Assembly (NCBI GenBank): GCA_013911975.1
Contig: JACESF010000014.1
Location: 1-64,000 of the forward strand
Source of the DNA: Hyphomicrobiales bacterium
GTDB lineage: Bacteria; Pseudomonadota; Alphaproteobacteria; Rhizobiales; Xanthobacteraceae
Reading direction: 5' to 3'
Length of the DNA stretch: 64,000 nucleotides
This document shows, in pieces, positions 1 to 9,368 of this stretch (position 1 is its first letter; the number at the start of each line of letters is the position of its first letter). A program made the translations under genes and the position numbers. A model generated the notes under the pieces. It made no database searches. It worked only from the letters and a program-made list of their open reading frames with translations, and was not told the DNA's origin.

Positions 1-71
1 CCCCCAGGCAGCGGCCCCCCAGGCCCCCGCGCGGACGTCCGGCACCTGACGCTCACACGGCACCTGACGGC

Positions 72-150
72 GTGGGACGTCGTCGTGTGGGACGGGCAGC
101 GTGGGACGGGTAGTGTGGGACTTGGCCGCGTGGGGCTGCGCGCGTGGGAC
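72..150. repeat. Short tandem repeat, about 14-15 bp period
   Basis: The 7-mer GTGGGAC starts at 72, 87, 101, 115 and 144, with a one-base variant GTGGGGC at 130, so the spacing is 15, 14, 14, 15 and 14 bp. The array ends 35 bp before ruvC. The rest of the 1-185 leader holds a duplicated GGCACCTGACG (41 and 59) and a duplicated C-rich CCCCAGGC motif. No gene is visible in it on either strand. Confidence 0.75.
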
Positions 151-185
151 TTGGTGCCCGGCCGCGCGCGGCGCACCCTGCGGCC

Positions 186-689
186 ATGACACGCGTGATT
201 CGCATCCTCGGCCTCGATCCCGGCCTGCGCCGCACCGGCTGGGGCGTGGTGGACGCCGAGGGCTCCCGCCTTCTTCATGTGGCGTGCGGCACCATCCTGC
301 CGCCCGAAACCCTGCCCATGGCCGAGCGCCTCGCGCGCCTGCATGAGGGGCTCGCGGACGTGATCCGCCGGTTCGCGCCCCATGAGGCGGCGGTGGAAGA
401 GACCTTCGTGAACATGAATCCCGCCTCCACCCTCAAGCTGGGGCAGGCGCGCGGCGTGGTGATGCTGGCGCCCGCCCAGGCCGGGCTGCCGGTGGCCGAA
501 TACGCGCCGCTGCTGGTCAAGAAGAGCGTGGTGGGCGCGGGGCGGGCGGAAAAGCAGCAGATCCGCATGATGATCGGGATCCTGCTGCCGGCGGCGGATC
601 CGCAGACGGAGGACGCGGCCGATGCGCTGGCGGTGGCCGTCACCCATGCCCACCACCGCAATGCGCCAGGCGCGCGCGCGGCGCGGTGA
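186..689 (+). CDS. ruvC: Crossover junction endodeoxyribonuclease RuvC
   Basis: RuvC is the Holliday-junction resolvase that cuts crossed strands symmetrically at junctions held by RuvAB. The 167-aa product has the usual length. The four acidic metal-binding residues are visible: D11 in GLDPG, E71 in VEETFVN, and D143 and D146 in TEDAADAL. The ATG at 186 gives the canonical start, a few residues before the first strand; the reading frame stays open upstream, but that part is low-complexity leader sequence. It heads a ruvC-(DUF1772)-ruvA-ruvB cluster. I see no LexA-type direct repeat in the short leader available here. Confidence 0.95.
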   Translation: MTRVIRILGLDPGLRRTGWGVVDAEGSRLLHVACGTILPPETLPMAERLARLHEGLADVIRRFAPHEAAVEETFVNMNPASTLKLGQARGVVMLAPAQAGLPVAEYAPLLVKKSVVGAGRAEKQQIRMMIGILLPAADPQTEDAADALAVAVTHAHHRNAPGARAAR

Positions 690-812
690 GGCGGGGAGGG
701 CGGCAAGGCGGCGCGCCACAGGCGCCCCGCTTGCCTGTACACTGCCGGGCGAACGGGTCCGATGCGCGTCGGGGGACGCGGGCGCCGGACGGCTTGATGA
801 GTGGGGGCGAGA

Positions 813-1241
813 ATGGTCTTCGGGCTTCTGGGGCTCATCGTCGCGGCGCTGTTCACCGGCGCGGCGCTCTATATCAACCTCGCGGAGGGGCCCGCCCGCG
901 CGGAGCTGGCGCCCGCCGCCCAGTTGCGCCAATGGAAGCCCGCCTACCGGCGCGGTCTGGCCATGCAGGCCTCGCTGGCCCTGCTTGGGCTGGCGCTCGG
1001 CCTCGCTGCTTTCTTCGCCACGGGGCAGTGGCGGTTCCTGGCGGGCGGCGTGCTGCTGGGCGGCAACTGGCCCTACACCTATATCGCCATCATGCCCACG
1101 AACCGGCTGCTGATGGCGCTGCCGGAAACCGCGGCGGGGGCCGACAGCGCCCGCCTCATCGCCAATTGGGCGCAGCTCCACATGGTCCGCACGGGCCTCG
1201 GCGCGCTCTCCACCCTCGTCTTCGCCTGGGCGCTTCTGTGA
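813..1241 (+). CDS. DUF1772-like small membrane protein
   Basis: The 142-aa hydrophobic protein has about four membrane segments (roughly residues 2-22, 50-70, 75-92 and 120-140). It has the pattern of DUF1772 (anthrone-oxygenase-like) proteins, including a central NW...MPTNRLL stretch. Its stop overlaps the ruvA start in TGATG, so it is translationally coupled to ruvA. Two starts are possible: GTG at 801 or ATG at 813; I chose the ATG, which follows a purine-rich GGGGGCGAG. A biochemical function cannot be assigned. The position inside ruvCAB is unusual and says nothing clear about a repair role. Confidence 0.7.
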   Translation: MVFGLLGLIVAALFTGAALYINLAEGPARAELAPAAQLRQWKPAYRRGLAMQASLALLGLALGLAAFFATGQWRFLAGGVLLGGNWPYTYIAIMPTNRLLMALPETAAGADSARLIANWAQLHMVRTGLGALSTLVFAWALL

Positions 1242-1855
1242 TGATCGGTAAACTCAAGGGCACCGTGGACAGCTATGGCGAGGATCACCTGATCCTCGAT
1301 GTGCACGGCGTCGGCTATCTCGTCCATTGCTCCGCCCGCACGCTCCAGGCTCTGCCGGCGGCCGGGGAGGCGGCGGTGCTGTTCATCGAGACCTTCGTGC
1401 GGGAGGACCAGATCCGCCTGTTCGGCTTCCAGTCCGAGGCGGAGCGCGAATGGTTCCGCCTGCTGCAGGCCGTGCAGGGCATCGGCGCGAAGACCGCGCT
1501 CGCCATCCTCTCCACCCTGCGCCCGGCGGAACTGGCCCAGGCCATCGCGCTGGGCGACAAGGCGACGGTCGCCCGCGCGCCCGGCGTGGGCCCGCGCGTC
1601 GCCACCCGCATCGTGACCGAGCTGAAGGACAAGACCCCGCATGTGTCGGGCGCGGACCCCCTTGTCGCGCAGCTTTCCGGCGAGGTGCCGGCGGCGGCCG
1701 GCGGCGCGGTTTCCGATGCCATCTCGGCCCTCACCAATCTCGGCTACGGCGTGCCCCAGGCCACCGCCGCCATCGCTGCGGCGGTGCGCTCGGCCGGGGA
1801 CGGGGCGGGCGCGGAGACGCTGATCCGGCTGGGGCTCAGGGAGCTGGCGCGTTGA
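1241..1855 (+). CDS. ruvA: Holliday junction branch migration protein RuvA
   Basis: RuvA binds Holliday junctions as a tetramer and loads the RuvB motor. The 204-aa product has the full layout: an N-terminal OB fold (MIGKLKGTV...), central helix-hairpin-helix motifs ([13 protein letters not shown] at about 78-90 and [12 protein letters not shown] at about 113-124), a flexible Gly/Ala linker and a C-terminal three-helix RuvB-binding domain ([10 protein letters not shown] at about 160). The ATG overlaps the stop of the DUF1772 gene. ruvB follows after 46 bp, consistent with one transcript. Confidence 0.95.
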   Translation: MIGKLKGTVDSYGEDHLILDVHGVGYLVHCSARTLQALPAAGEAAVLFIETFVREDQIRLFGFQSEAEREWFRLLQAVQGIGAKTALAILSTLRPAELAQAIALGDKATVARAPGVGPRVATRIVTELKDKTPHVSGADPLVAQLSGEVPAAAGGAVSDAISALTNLGYGVPQATAAIAAAVRSAGDGAGAETLIRLGLRELAR

Positions 1856-1901
1856 GGAATTGCCACTGGACACGCTTTGAGGCGCACCGCACAAAGGCCC
1901 C

Positions 1902-2933
1902 ATGACCACCCGGCTCATCACCCCTGACAAGCGCTCCGAGGACGAGGATACGAGCCTGCGCCCGCAGCGGCTCGGCGATTTCGTCGGGCAGGCGCAGGCG
2001 CGGGCGAACCTGGAGATCTTCATCAAGGCGGCCCGCGCCCGGCAGGAGGCGCTGGACCATGTCCTGTTCGTGGGCCCGCCCGGCCTCGGCAAGACCACGC
2101 TTGCCCAGATCATGGCCCGCGAGATGGGGGTCGGCTTCCGCTCCACGTCCGGCCCGGTGATCGCCAAGGCGGGCGACCTCGCCGCCATCCTCACCAACCT
2201 GGAAGAGCGGGACGTCCTGTTCATCGACGAGATCCACCGGCTCTCCCCGGCGGTGGAGGAAATCCTCTATCCCGCCATGGAGGATTATGAGCTGGACCTG
2301 GTCATCGGCGAGGGACCGGCGGCGCGCTCGGTGAAGATCTCGCTGCCGAAATTCACCCTGGTGGGCGCCACCACGCGCTCGGGGCTTCTCACCACGCCGC
2401 TGCGCGACCGGTTCGGCATTCCCGTGCGCCTCGCCTTCTACACGGTGGCGGAACTGGAACACATCGTCACCCGCGGCGCGCGGGTGCTGGGCATCGGCAT
2501 CGCGCCCGACGGCGCCACAGAGATCGCGAAGCGCGCGCGCGGGACGCCGCGCATCGCGGGCCGCCTGCTGCGCCGGGTGCGGGACTTTGCCCTGGTGGCG
2601 GACGCCGAGCGCATCGACCGGGCCATCGCCGACCGCGCGCTCTCCGCGCTGGAAGTGGACCATGCGGGCCTCGACGCCATGGACCGTCGTTATCTCTCCA
2701 TGATCGCGGTGCATTACGGCGGCGGCCCGGTGGGCATCGACACCATGGCGGCGGCGCTCTCCGAGCCGCGCGACGCCCTGGAGGAGATCATCGAGCCCTT
2801 CCTGGTGCAGCAGGGCTTCGTGCAGCGCACGCCGCGCGGGCGCATGCTCACCGCCGGGGCGTTCCGGCACCTGGGGCTCGCCGAGCCCCAGCGACCCCCC
2901 ACCGCCTTGCCTCTCTTCGACGAGGGGGAGTAG
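1902..2933 (+). CDS. ruvB: Holliday junction DNA helicase RuvB
   Basis: RuvB is the hexameric AAA+ motor that drives branch migration with RuvA. The 343-aa product shows Walker [10 protein letters not shown] (58-66), Walker B LFIDEIHR (about 106-113), the sensor-1 region GATTRSG and a C-terminal winged helix (VQRTPRGRM). Length and motifs are fully canonical. It is followed 29 bp later by ybgC, which links the ruv genes to the tol-pal genes as in many alphaproteobacteria. Confidence 0.96.
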   Translation: MTTRLITPDKRSEDEDTSLRPQRLGDFVGQAQARANLEIFIKAARARQEALDHVLFVGPPGLGKTTLAQIMAREMGVGFRSTSGPVIAKAGDLAAILTNLEERDVLFIDEIHRLSPAVEEILYPAMEDYELDLVIGEGPAARSVKISLPKFTLVGATTRSGLLTTPLRDRFGIPVRLAFYTVAELEHIVTRGARVLGIGIAPDGATEIAKRARGTPRIAGRLLRRVRDFALVADAERIDRAIADRALSALEVDHAGLDAMDRRYLSMIAVHYGGGPVGIDTMAAALSEPRDALEEIIEPFLVQQGFVQRTPRGRMLTAGAFRHLGLAEPQRPPTALPLFDEGE

Positions 2934-2962
2934 GGCCTTCCCATCCAGGCAACGGGACCGGC

Positions 2963-3490
2963 ATGAACAACGACATTTCCGGCGAGCGGGCGGTCGCGCC
3001 CGGCGAGCGCGAGCTTCACCCCCATCTGGCGGGCCGCCTCATCCCCGGCGGGCACAGCCTCGCCTTGCGCGTCTATTACGAGGACACGGACTTCTCCGGC
3101 ATCGTCTACCACGCCAACTACCTGAAATTCATGGAGCGCGGCCGTTCGGACTATATGCGGCTCTTGGGCGTGGTGCAGGGCGAGCTGTTCGCGCAGGCGG
3201 CGGAAGAGGCGCCCGGCTTTCACTTCGTCGTGCGTTCCATGCAGCTCGATTTCCTGAAGCCGGCCCGGATCGACGACGTTCTGGAGGTGGTGACGCTCTC
3301 CAAGGAGGTGCAGGGCGCCTCCATCATCCTCGCCCAGAGCGTGCAGCGGGGCGGCGAGGTGCTGGTCTCCGCAACCGTACGCGTGGCCTTCGTTTCCCAA
3401 GGGCGCGCGCGTCGCATCCCGGACGCGCTGCGCCAGGCGACGCTCGCCGACGCCAACGCGGCGAACGGCACTGTTGCACCGCAGCGATAA
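2963..3490 (+). CDS. ybgC: Tol-Pal-associated acyl-CoA thioesterase YbgC
   Basis: This hotdog-fold thioesterase hydrolyses acyl-CoA and sits at the head of tol-pal clusters, where it is thought to act in membrane lipid metabolism. The 175-aa product carries the 4HBT signature YYEDTDFSGIVYHANYLKF; D43 is the likely catalytic aspartate. It has about 30 extra N-terminal residues compared with the E. coli enzyme. A TTAACC hexamer lies just after its stop (3498), in the roughly 200-bp gap before tolQ. Confidence 0.9.
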   Translation: MNNDISGERAVAPGERELHPHLAGRLIPGGHSLALRVYYEDTDFSGIVYHANYLKFMERGRSDYMRLLGVVQGELFAQAAEEAPGFHFVVRSMQLDFLKPARIDDVLEVVTLSKEVQGASIILAQSVQRGGEVLVSATVRVAFVSQGRARRIPDALRQATLADANAANGTVAPQR

Positions 3491-3688
3491 CGGTGCATTA
3501 ACCCTGTTGGTGTTGTTGTTGGGACACGGCGGACGGTGCACCGCCGCGGCCTGCCGCCAAAGTTTGGACAGACTCAGCCGGTTCAAGACCGGTGCGTCCG
3601 AACCCTGCGGAGGGTTGCGAGCCGCGTGCGCCGTGGAACCGGCACGATGCGCGGCCATTCTGGGCGCGGCAAAGACTGGGACCGATAC

Positions 3689-4576
3689 ATGATTTCCCAC
3701 AGGACAGGCCAGACGACGCCGGCGAAGACGTTCCTGAAGCCGATTCTCATGGCCCTGGCGCTGCTCGTCTCCCTCTCCCTGGGCGTGCCCGCCTTCGCCC
3801 AGACGGCGGCTCCCACGGCTCCCGTCACGTCCGGCCCCGCCGCAGCGCCCCCGGCCGCCGTCGCGCCTCCGGGCCAGGTGGGCTTCGCCGCTGACAATGT
3901 CCCGGCCGCCGACGTCACGCTCATGGGCCTGTTCCTCCAGGCCTCGTGGATCGTGAAGCTCATCATGATCGGCCTGCTGGTGGCCTCGGTCTGGGTCTGG
4001 GCCATCATCATCGACAAGACGCTGCTGCTCGGCCGCACGCGCAAGGAGATGGACCGCTTCGAGCAGGTGTTCTGGTCCGGCCAGAGCCTGGAGGACCTGT
4101 ACCGCTCGCTGTCCGGCCGCCCGAACCAGGCTATGGGCGCCATCTTCGTGGCCGCCATGCGCGAGTGGAAGCGCACCTATGAGAGCGGCGCGCGCTCTTT
4201 CACCGGCCTCAACCAGCGCATCGAGAAGGTGATGGACGTGACCATCGCCCGCGAGGTGGAGCGGCTGGAATCCAAGCTCCTGGTTCTGGCGACGGTGGGG
4301 TCCGCGAGCCCGTTCATCGGCCTTCTCGGCACGGTGGTGGGCATCATGACCTCGTTCCAGTCCATCGCCGCGTCGAAGAACACGAGCCTCGCGGTGGTGG
4401 CGCCCGGCATCGCGGAGGCGCTGCTCGCCACCGCCATCGGCCTCATCGCGGCCATCCCCGCGACCATCTTCTACAATAAGTTCTCCACCCAGGTGAGCCG
4501 GCAGGCTCAGCGCCTGGAAGGCTTCGCCGACGAGTTCTCCGCCATCCTCTCGCGCCAGATCGACGAGAGGAGCTGA
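3689..4576 (+). CDS. tolQ: TolQ, proton-channel subunit of the Tol-Pal motor, with N-terminal extension
   Basis: TolQ with TolR forms the inner-membrane proton-driven motor that energises TolA. The conserved core starts near residue 78 ([15 protein letters not shown]) and contains three membrane segments, including the [12 protein letters not shown] and [16 protein letters not shown] helices. The product is 295 aa, against roughly 230 for the E. coli protein. The extra N-terminus has a signal-like hydrophobic stretch ([19 protein letters not shown], about 20-38) and an Ala/Pro-rich linker, as seen in some ExbB proteins. I took the ATG at 3689 because it includes this plausible export signal. 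ExbB is an alternative name, but the tolRAB-pal context favours TolQ. Confidence 0.9.
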   Translation: MISHRTGQTTPAKTFLKPILMALALLVSLSLGVPAFAQTAAPTAPVTSGPAAAPPAAVAPPGQVGFAADNVPAADVTLMGLFLQASWIVKLIMIGLLVASVWVWAIIIDKTLLLGRTRKEMDRFEQVFWSGQSLEDLYRSLSGRPNQAMGAIFVAAMREWKRTYESGARSFTGLNQRIEKVMDVTIAREVERLESKLLVLATVGSASPFIGLLGTVVGIMTSFQSIAASKNTSLAVVAPGIAEALLATAIGLIAAIPATIFYNKFSTQVSRQAQRLEGFADEFSAILSRQIDERS

Positions 4577-4581
4577 CCGCC

Positions 4582-5031
4582 ATGGGCATGTCCGGCGGAA
4601 ACGGCGGGGGATGGCGTTCGCGGCGCTCGCGGCGGCGCGGCAGCGGCGCCGTCATCTCCGAGATCAACGTGACGCCCATGGTGGACGTCATGCTGGTGCT
4701 GCTCATCATCTTCATGGTGTCGGCGCCGCTGCTCACCGTGGGCGTGCCCATCGACCTGCCGCAGACGGCGGCGAAGTCCATGGACCAGAACAAGGATCCG
4801 ATCACCGTCTCGGTGAACGACAAGGGCCAGATCTATATCGGCGACGCCGAGGTGACCTATGCCGATCTGGTCACGAAATTGCAGAGTGTTACCAAGGGCA
4901 ACATGGACGAGCGCATCTTCGTGCGCGGTGACAAGAAGGTCGATTACGGAACGGTCATGCGTGTGATGGGACGTCTGTCGGGCTCCGGCTTCAAGCGGGT
5001 CGCCCTCGTCACCGAAGTCGAGGGGGGCTGA
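4582..5031 (+). CDS. tolR: TolR, Tol-Pal motor subunit
   Basis: TolR is the single-span partner of TolQ. The 149-aa product has a short basic cytoplasmic N-terminus (RSRRSRRR), one membrane helix with the proton-carrying aspartate D35 in TPMVDVMLVLL, and a periplasmic ExbD/TolR domain. It lies 5 bp after tolQ and 11 bp before tolA, so the three are co-transcribed. Confidence 0.95.
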   Translation: MGMSGGNGGGWRSRRSRRRGSGAVISEINVTPMVDVMLVLLIIFMVSAPLLTVGVPIDLPQTAAKSMDQNKDPITVSVNDKGQIYIGDAEVTYADLVTKLQSVTKGNMDERIFVRGDKKVDYGTVMRVMGRLSGSGFKRVALVTEVEGG

Positions 5032-5042
5032 GAAGGAGAGGG

Positions 5043-5984
5043 ATGCGCGTCGGTCTGGTCGCATCGTCTGTTCTGCACGGGAGCATCCTTGTGCTCGCCT
5101 TGGTGTCCTTCGCGACGCCGAGGCCCTTCGACATGCCTCCCGAGGCGATCCCGGTGGAGGTGGTCTCGGCCAGCGACGTCTCGAAGGTCACGAAGGGCAA
5201 CGAGAAGGGCAAGAAGGACGAGCCGCCCAAGGTGATGGCCGAGAAGGTGGACGCCGAGAAGCCGACGCCCGACCCGAACCTGAAGGTGACCGAGAAGCAG
5301 GAGGTGGCGCCCAACGCGCCGGCCCCCACGCCGCCGCCCACGCCCCAGCCCAAGGCCGAGGAGCAGAAGCCTGCGCCCGCGCCCGCCAAGTCCGAGCCGC
5401 CCCCGCCCAAGGCGGACGAGGCGCTGAAGGCGGAGCCGAAGAAGGAAGAGCCCAAGCCCCAGCAGCAGCAGGCGCAGCCGACCCCGCTTCCCCCGAAGAA
5501 GCCGGCGCCCCCGGTGCAGACCGCCGAGCCCAAGCCGCCGACCGACCAGAAGTTCGACGCGGACAAGATCGCCGCCCTCCTGGACAAGCGCACGCCGCAG
5601 CGCCAAGCGGCGGCCGCCCCGCAGGCTGCGCCCATCTCCTCCCAGGGCGCGCCCAAGGGTCAATCGCAGACGCTCAGCCTCTCCGAGCAGGACGCCTTCC
5701 GCGAGAAGGTGAAGCAATGCTGGAAGATGCCGCACATCAACGATGACAAGATCTTCGCCTACATCCTGCTGCGGCTGAACCGCGACGGCACGCTCGCGCA
5801 GCCGCCCGTCATCACCGACGGCATGATGAATCCGGACCAGCGCGCGCTGTTCGACGCGTTCGCTTCGAGCGCCATCCGCGCGCTCATCCAGTGCCAGCCC
5901 TACACGATGTTCAAGCCGGAGAAGTACGACCTCTGGAAGGAACTCGAACCCCGCTTCTTCCCCAATATGTTCGGGGGAGCCTGA
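5043..5984 (+). CDS. tolA: TolA, envelope-spanning Tol-Pal protein
   Basis: TolA links the TolQR motor to Pal and TolB across the periplasm. The 313-aa product has one N-terminal membrane helix (about residues 4-22), a long Pro/Lys/Glu/Ala-rich central domain (about 25-200; probably extended) and a C-terminal TolA domain (about 210-313) with two cysteines, in KQCWKMP and IQCQPY, that match the conserved disulphide. An AAGGAGAG ribosome-binding site precedes the ATG. Confidence 0.92.
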   Translation: MRVGLVASSVLHGSILVLALVSFATPRPFDMPPEAIPVEVVSASDVSKVTKGNEKGKKDEPPKVMAEKVDAEKPTPDPNLKVTEKQEVAPNAPAPTPPPTPQPKAEEQKPAPAPAKSEPPPPKADEALKAEPKKEEPKPQQQQAQPTPLPPKKPAPPVQTAEPKPPTDQKFDADKIAALLDKRTPQRQAAAAPQAAPISSQGAPKGQSQTLSLSEQDAFREKVKQCWKMPHINDDKIFAYILLRLNRDGTLAQPPVITDGMMNPDQRALFDAFASSAIRALIQCQPYTMFKPEKYDLWKELEPRFFPNMFGGA

Positions 5985-6069
5985 CGAACTATCGCGCGCG
6001 AGGCGCCTCGCCGCAGCGTTTGGCACAGGCCCTCACCGGCCCGCGCCGCAGAGACAAGAAGAGGACACC

Positions 6070-7410
6070 GTGACCAACGCCTCCGATCTCGCCAAGTCCC
6101 GTCTCAGCCGCCGCGGCCTCATCCTGGGCGGCGCTGCGGGCCTTGCCTCCACCGGCCTCGTGGCGGGTCCGGCGCGCGCCGCGCTGCGCATCGACATCCA
6201 GTCCGGCGCGCCGCAGCCCATCCCCATCGCCATCACGGACTTCGTGGGCGAGGTGGAGCAGGGCCGGGCCATCGCGGGCGTCATCGCCAACGACCTCAAG
6301 CGCTCCGGCCTGTTCGCGCCCATCGACGGCAAGTCGTTCCCGGAGAATATCCAGAACCCGGACCTCGCCCCCCGCTTCCAGGACTGGCGCACCGTCAACG
6401 CCCAGGGCCTCGTCACCGGCCGCGTGCTGCGCCAGGGCGACGGGCGCCTGAAGGTGGAATTCCGGCTGTGGGATGTGTTCGCGGGCCAGCAGCTCCTCGG
6501 CCAGCAATATTTCACCCAGCCCGAGAACTGGCGGCGCGTGTCGCACATCATCGCCGATGCCATCTATGAGCGGCTCACCGGCGAGAAGGGCTATTTCGAC
6601 ACCCGCATCGTGTTCGTGGACGAGACCGGCGCAGCCAACCGGCGCGTGAAGCGCCTCGCCATCATGGACCAGGACGGCGCCAATGTGAGCTATCTCACGC
6701 GCGGCGACGAACTGGTGCTGACCCCGCGCTTCTCGCCCACCAGCCAGGAAATCACCTACATGTCCTATGGGCGCGGCGAGCCCCGCGTCTATCTGCTCAA
6801 CATCGAGACCGGGCAGCGGGAGATCGTGGGCAATTTCCCCGGCATGAGCTTCGCGCCGCGCTTCTCGCCGGACGGGCAGAAGGTGATCCTGAGCCTCCAG
6901 CAGGGCGGCAACTCGAACATCTTCGTCATGGACCTGCGCTCGAAGGCCACCACGCGCCTCACCGACACGTCCGCCATCGACACCTCGCCCTGCTATTCGC
7001 CGGACGGGCGCCAGATCTGCTTCGAGAGCGATCGCGGCGGCTCCTCGCAGATCTATGTGATGAATGCGGACGGATCGGGCGCCAAGCGCGTCTCGTTCGG
7101 CAATGCCCGCTACAACACGCCGGTCTGGTCGCCGCGCGGCGACCTCATCGCCTTCACCCGGCAGGCGGAAGGCAAGTTCGCCATCGGCGTGATGAAGCCG
7201 GACGGCTCGGGCGAGCGCGTGCTGACCGAGGGCTATCACAACGAAGGCCCGACCTTCGCGCCCAACGGCCGGGTGATCATGTTCTTCCGCGAGCCGGGCG
7301 GTGCCGCCGGGCCGAACCTCTATACGGTGGACATCACCGGCTACAACGAGCTGCGCGAGCCGACGCCGAGCTACGCCTCCGATCCCGCCTGGTCGCCGCT
7401 GCGGTCCTGA
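6070..7410 (+). CDS. tolB: TolB, periplasmic Tol-Pal beta-propeller protein
   Basis: TolB is the periplasmic partner of Pal. The 446-aa product has an N-terminal domain (about 38-170) and a WD40-like beta-propeller (about 190-446) with repeated PRFSPDG/SPDGRQI blades. The start is GTG at 6070, after AGAGGA. The signal peptide contains SRRGLIL followed by a hydrophobic run and an AxA cleavage site (ARA, about 36-38), so it resembles a twin-arginine signal. Export by Tat rather than Sec is an inference. TolA precedes it by 85 bp. Confidence 0.95.
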   Translation: MTNASDLAKSRLSRRGLILGGAAGLASTGLVAGPARAALRIDIQSGAPQPIPIAITDFVGEVEQGRAIAGVIANDLKRSGLFAPIDGKSFPENIQNPDLAPRFQDWRTVNAQGLVTGRVLRQGDGRLKVEFRLWDVFAGQQLLGQQYFTQPENWRRVSHIIADAIYERLTGEKGYFDTRIVFVDETGAANRRVKRLAIMDQDGANVSYLTRGDELVLTPRFSPTSQEITYMSYGRGEPRVYLLNIETGQREIVGNFPGMSFAPRFSPDGQKVILSLQQGGNSNIFVMDLRSKATTRLTDTSAIDTSPCYSPDGRQICFESDRGGSSQIYVMNADGSGAKRVSFGNARYNTPVWSPRGDLIAFTRQAEGKFAIGVMKPDGSGERVLTEGYHNEGPTFAPNGRVIMFFREPGGAAGPNLYTVDITGYNELREPTPSYASDPAWSPLRS

Positions 7411-7440
7411 CGGCGGGTTGTGGCAGAATGGCAACGGTGC

Positions 7441-7463
7441 GGGCGGGCTTTCGCTCGCCCTTT
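7441..7463 (+). terminator. Weak terminator-like hairpin after tolB
   Basis: An 8-bp stem (GGGCGGGC with GCTCGCCC, one G-U pair) closes a TTTC loop and is followed by only three T residues. It may attenuate read-through from tolB into pal rather than stop it fully. Confidence 0.45.
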
Positions 7464-7597
7464 GGGCGCCATGATCCTGCCATGGGGGATGTCCAGTAAG
7501 GTCAGGTCGGCCATCGGGCCGTATACAATTTGGAAACCATAAGCAGGGCTTCCGCTTGGAGGCGGGCCGATCGGCCGCGCGGGGCGCGCCGCGGAAC

Positions 7598-7612
7598 CTT
7601 GGTTTAACCAAG
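7598..7612. promoter_or_regulatory. Palindrome upstream of pal
   Basis: CTTGGTTTAACCAAG is a perfect inverted repeat with 7-bp arms around a central T, 49 bp before the pal start. It contains TTAACCA, which resembles a CtrA half-site known from alphaproteobacteria. The inner 9-mer GGTTTAACC recurs in inverted orientation upstream of ftsH (10493-10501). That it is an operator is inferred. Confidence 0.45.
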
Positions 7613-7661
7613 TCCCTGCTAGTTGGAGACCTCCGGTTCGCGTTGAGAAGGGAATTACCGG

Positions 7662-8153
7662 ATGCGTGATTTTGGTTTTGCCCGCGGCTTCCGGTTCGCG
7701 GCCCTGTTCGGCGTCGTGCTCGCCTTGGCTGCCTGTGCCAACAACCCGGACCCCAACGCCCAGGGCGCCGGGGCCGCCGGCCCGCCCGGCTCGCCCCAGG
7801 AGTTCGTGGTGGCGGTGGGTGACCGGGTGTTCTTCGACACCGACCAGACCGACCTGTCGCCCCAGGCCCAGGCGACGCTCGATCGCCAGGCCCAGTGGCT
7901 CCAGCAGTACAACCGCTACACCTTCACCATCGAAGGCCATGCGGACGAGCGCGGCACCCGCGAATACAACATCGCGCTCGGCGCCAAGCGCGCCCAGAAC
8001 GTGCGCGACTATCTCGTCTCGCGCGGCATCGACGGGGCGCGCATGCGCACCATCTCCTACGGCAAGGAGCGTCCGGTGGCGGTGTGCAACGACATCTCCT
8101 GCTGGTCGCAGAATCGCCGGGCCGTCACGGTGCTCAATACCGGCGGCGCCTGA
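7662..8153 (+). CDS. pal: Peptidoglycan-associated lipoprotein Pal
   Basis: Pal is an outer-membrane lipoprotein that binds peptidoglycan and interacts with TolA and TolB. The 163-aa product has a lipoprotein signal with lipobox LAAC (C25 is the lipidation site), a Pro/Ala/Gly linker and an OmpA-like domain (about 45-160) with the motifs EGHADERGTREYN and NRRAVTVL. The 250-bp gap before it suggests its own promoter besides read-through from tolB. Confidence 0.96.
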   Translation: MRDFGFARGFRFAALFGVVLALAACANNPDPNAQGAGAAGPPGSPQEFVVAVGDRVFFDTDQTDLSPQAQATLDRQAQWLQQYNRYTFTIEGHADERGTREYNIALGAKRAQNVRDYLVSRGIDGARMRTISYGKERPVAVCNDISCWSQNRRAVTVLNTGGA

Positions 8154-8176
8154 TCGCGCAGGCTTCGAGACAAGAG

Positions 8177-8205
8177 GGCCGGCGCCTGATCGCGCCGGCC
8201 TTTTT
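8177..8205 (+). terminator. Rho-independent terminator after pal
   Basis: A perfect 9-bp stem (GGCCGGCGC / GCGCCGGCC) with loop CTGATC is followed by five T residues, 23 bp after the pal stop. Confidence 0.85.
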
Positions 8206-8408
8206 GCGTCGGGGCCCCAGGGTGCGATGCCGGGCGTGAATCATCGTCCCTCAACGGCTTAGAGACAGATTTCCCGGTCGGGCCGGCCCGAGCGGATCGG
8301 ATCAGGCTCCCGCCGCGGACCGAGCGGGCGGGGTCACACTTTGGACGTGATCCCCGCTCTAATTTTCCGGCGCGCTTCGCCTGCGCTGCGCGCCTTGCCC
8401 CCGATCGA

Positions 8409-9368
8409 ATGCGGATCATGCCGAGACTTCGTCTGCGCCCACGCCTGCGGGCTTATGCCTTTGCCGTCCTCGTCGGGGCCGCGTGCGCCCCTGCGGCGCA
8501 CGCCCAGTCCAGCGGCAACATCTTCACCGACATCTTCAAGCCGCCGGGCTCGGTGCCCCAGCAGCAGCAGGTGGACCCGCTCGCCAACGCCCAGGCCGAG
8601 ATGGTGCTGCGCATGGAGCGGCTGGAAAACACCGTGCGCCAGCTCACCGGGCAGGTGGAGCAGCTCCAGTACCGGCTCCAGCAGATGGAAGCCGGGCGCC
8701 CCGGAGGCGCGCCGCCCGCCGCGGCCCTGCCGCCGCCCACCGCCAACCGGGCGCCCGTCTCGGTGCCGCAGAGCGCGCCCCTGGCGCCGCCGCCCGGCAC
8801 CGCCCCTCCGGGCGCGGGCAAGCGGTCCGACGCCTTCGATCCCACCGTCGTTCCCGAGGCGCCCGGCGCCCCCCAGCCGCTGGGATCGCCCGGATCTTCC
8901 TCCGCCGGCCTTGCGGGGCCGGCCGACATCACGCCCGCCGGCGCCGCCCGGCCGGGCGCGCAGGTGGCGGCGCTGCCGCCGTCCAACGGGCCCAAGGACA
9001 TGTTCGACCTGGGCACCGGGCAGATGCAGCGGCAGGACTATGCGACGGCGGACCAGACCTTCCGCCAGTTCCTCCAGACCTATCCCTCCGATCGCCTCGT
9101 GCCGGAGGCCACCTATTTCCTCGGCGAGAGCCTGTTCCTGCGGCAGAATTACAAGGACGCGGCGGAGTATTTCCTCCAGGTGTCCACCCGCTTTCCCAAC
9201 GCCCCCCGCGCCCCGGAGGCGCTGCTGCGCCTCGGCCAGTCGCTGGCGGGCCTGAGCGAGCGGGAGGCGGCCTGCGCCACCTTCGCGGAGGTGGACCGCA
9301 AATATCCCCGCGCCAGTTCCAGCGTCCGCCAGGCGGTGGAGCGCGAGCAGAAGCGTGCCGGCTGCTGA
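8409..9368 (+). CDS. cpoB: Tol-Pal coordinating protein CpoB (YbgF)
   Basis: CpoB is a periplasmic protein that coordinates Tol-Pal-driven outer-membrane constriction with septal peptidoglycan synthesis. The 319-aa product has a signal peptide (to about residue 33, AAHAQ), a coiled-coil segment (about 55-95, MVLRMERLENTVRQL...), a Pro/Ala-rich linker and C-terminal TPR repeats (about 195-315, DMFDLGTGQMQRQDYATAD). ATGs at 8409 and 8418 are both possible; neither has a strong Shine-Dalgarno sequence. Its 3' end overlaps tilS by 14 bp. Confidence 0.9.
   Translation: MRIMPRLRLRPRLRAYAFAVLVGAACAPAAHAQSSGNIFTDIFKPPGSVPQQQQVDPLANAQAEMVLRMERLENTVRQLTGQVEQLQYRLQQMEAGRPGGAPPAAALPPPTANRAPVSVPQSAPLAPPPGTAPPGAGKRSDAFDPTVVPEAPGAPQPLGSPGSSSAGLAGPADITPAGAARPGAQVAALPPSNGPKDMFDLGTGQMQRQDYATADQTFRQFLQTYPSDRLVPEATYFLGESLFLRQNYKDAAEYFLQVSTRFPNAPRAPEALLRLGQSLAGLSEREAACATFAEVDRKYPRASSSVRQAVEREQKRAGC

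Noticed and set aside
3689..4576. TolQ renamed ExbB because of its N-terminal extension
   Set aside because: The adjacent ybgC, tolR, tolA, tolB, pal and cpoB genes identify the Tol system.
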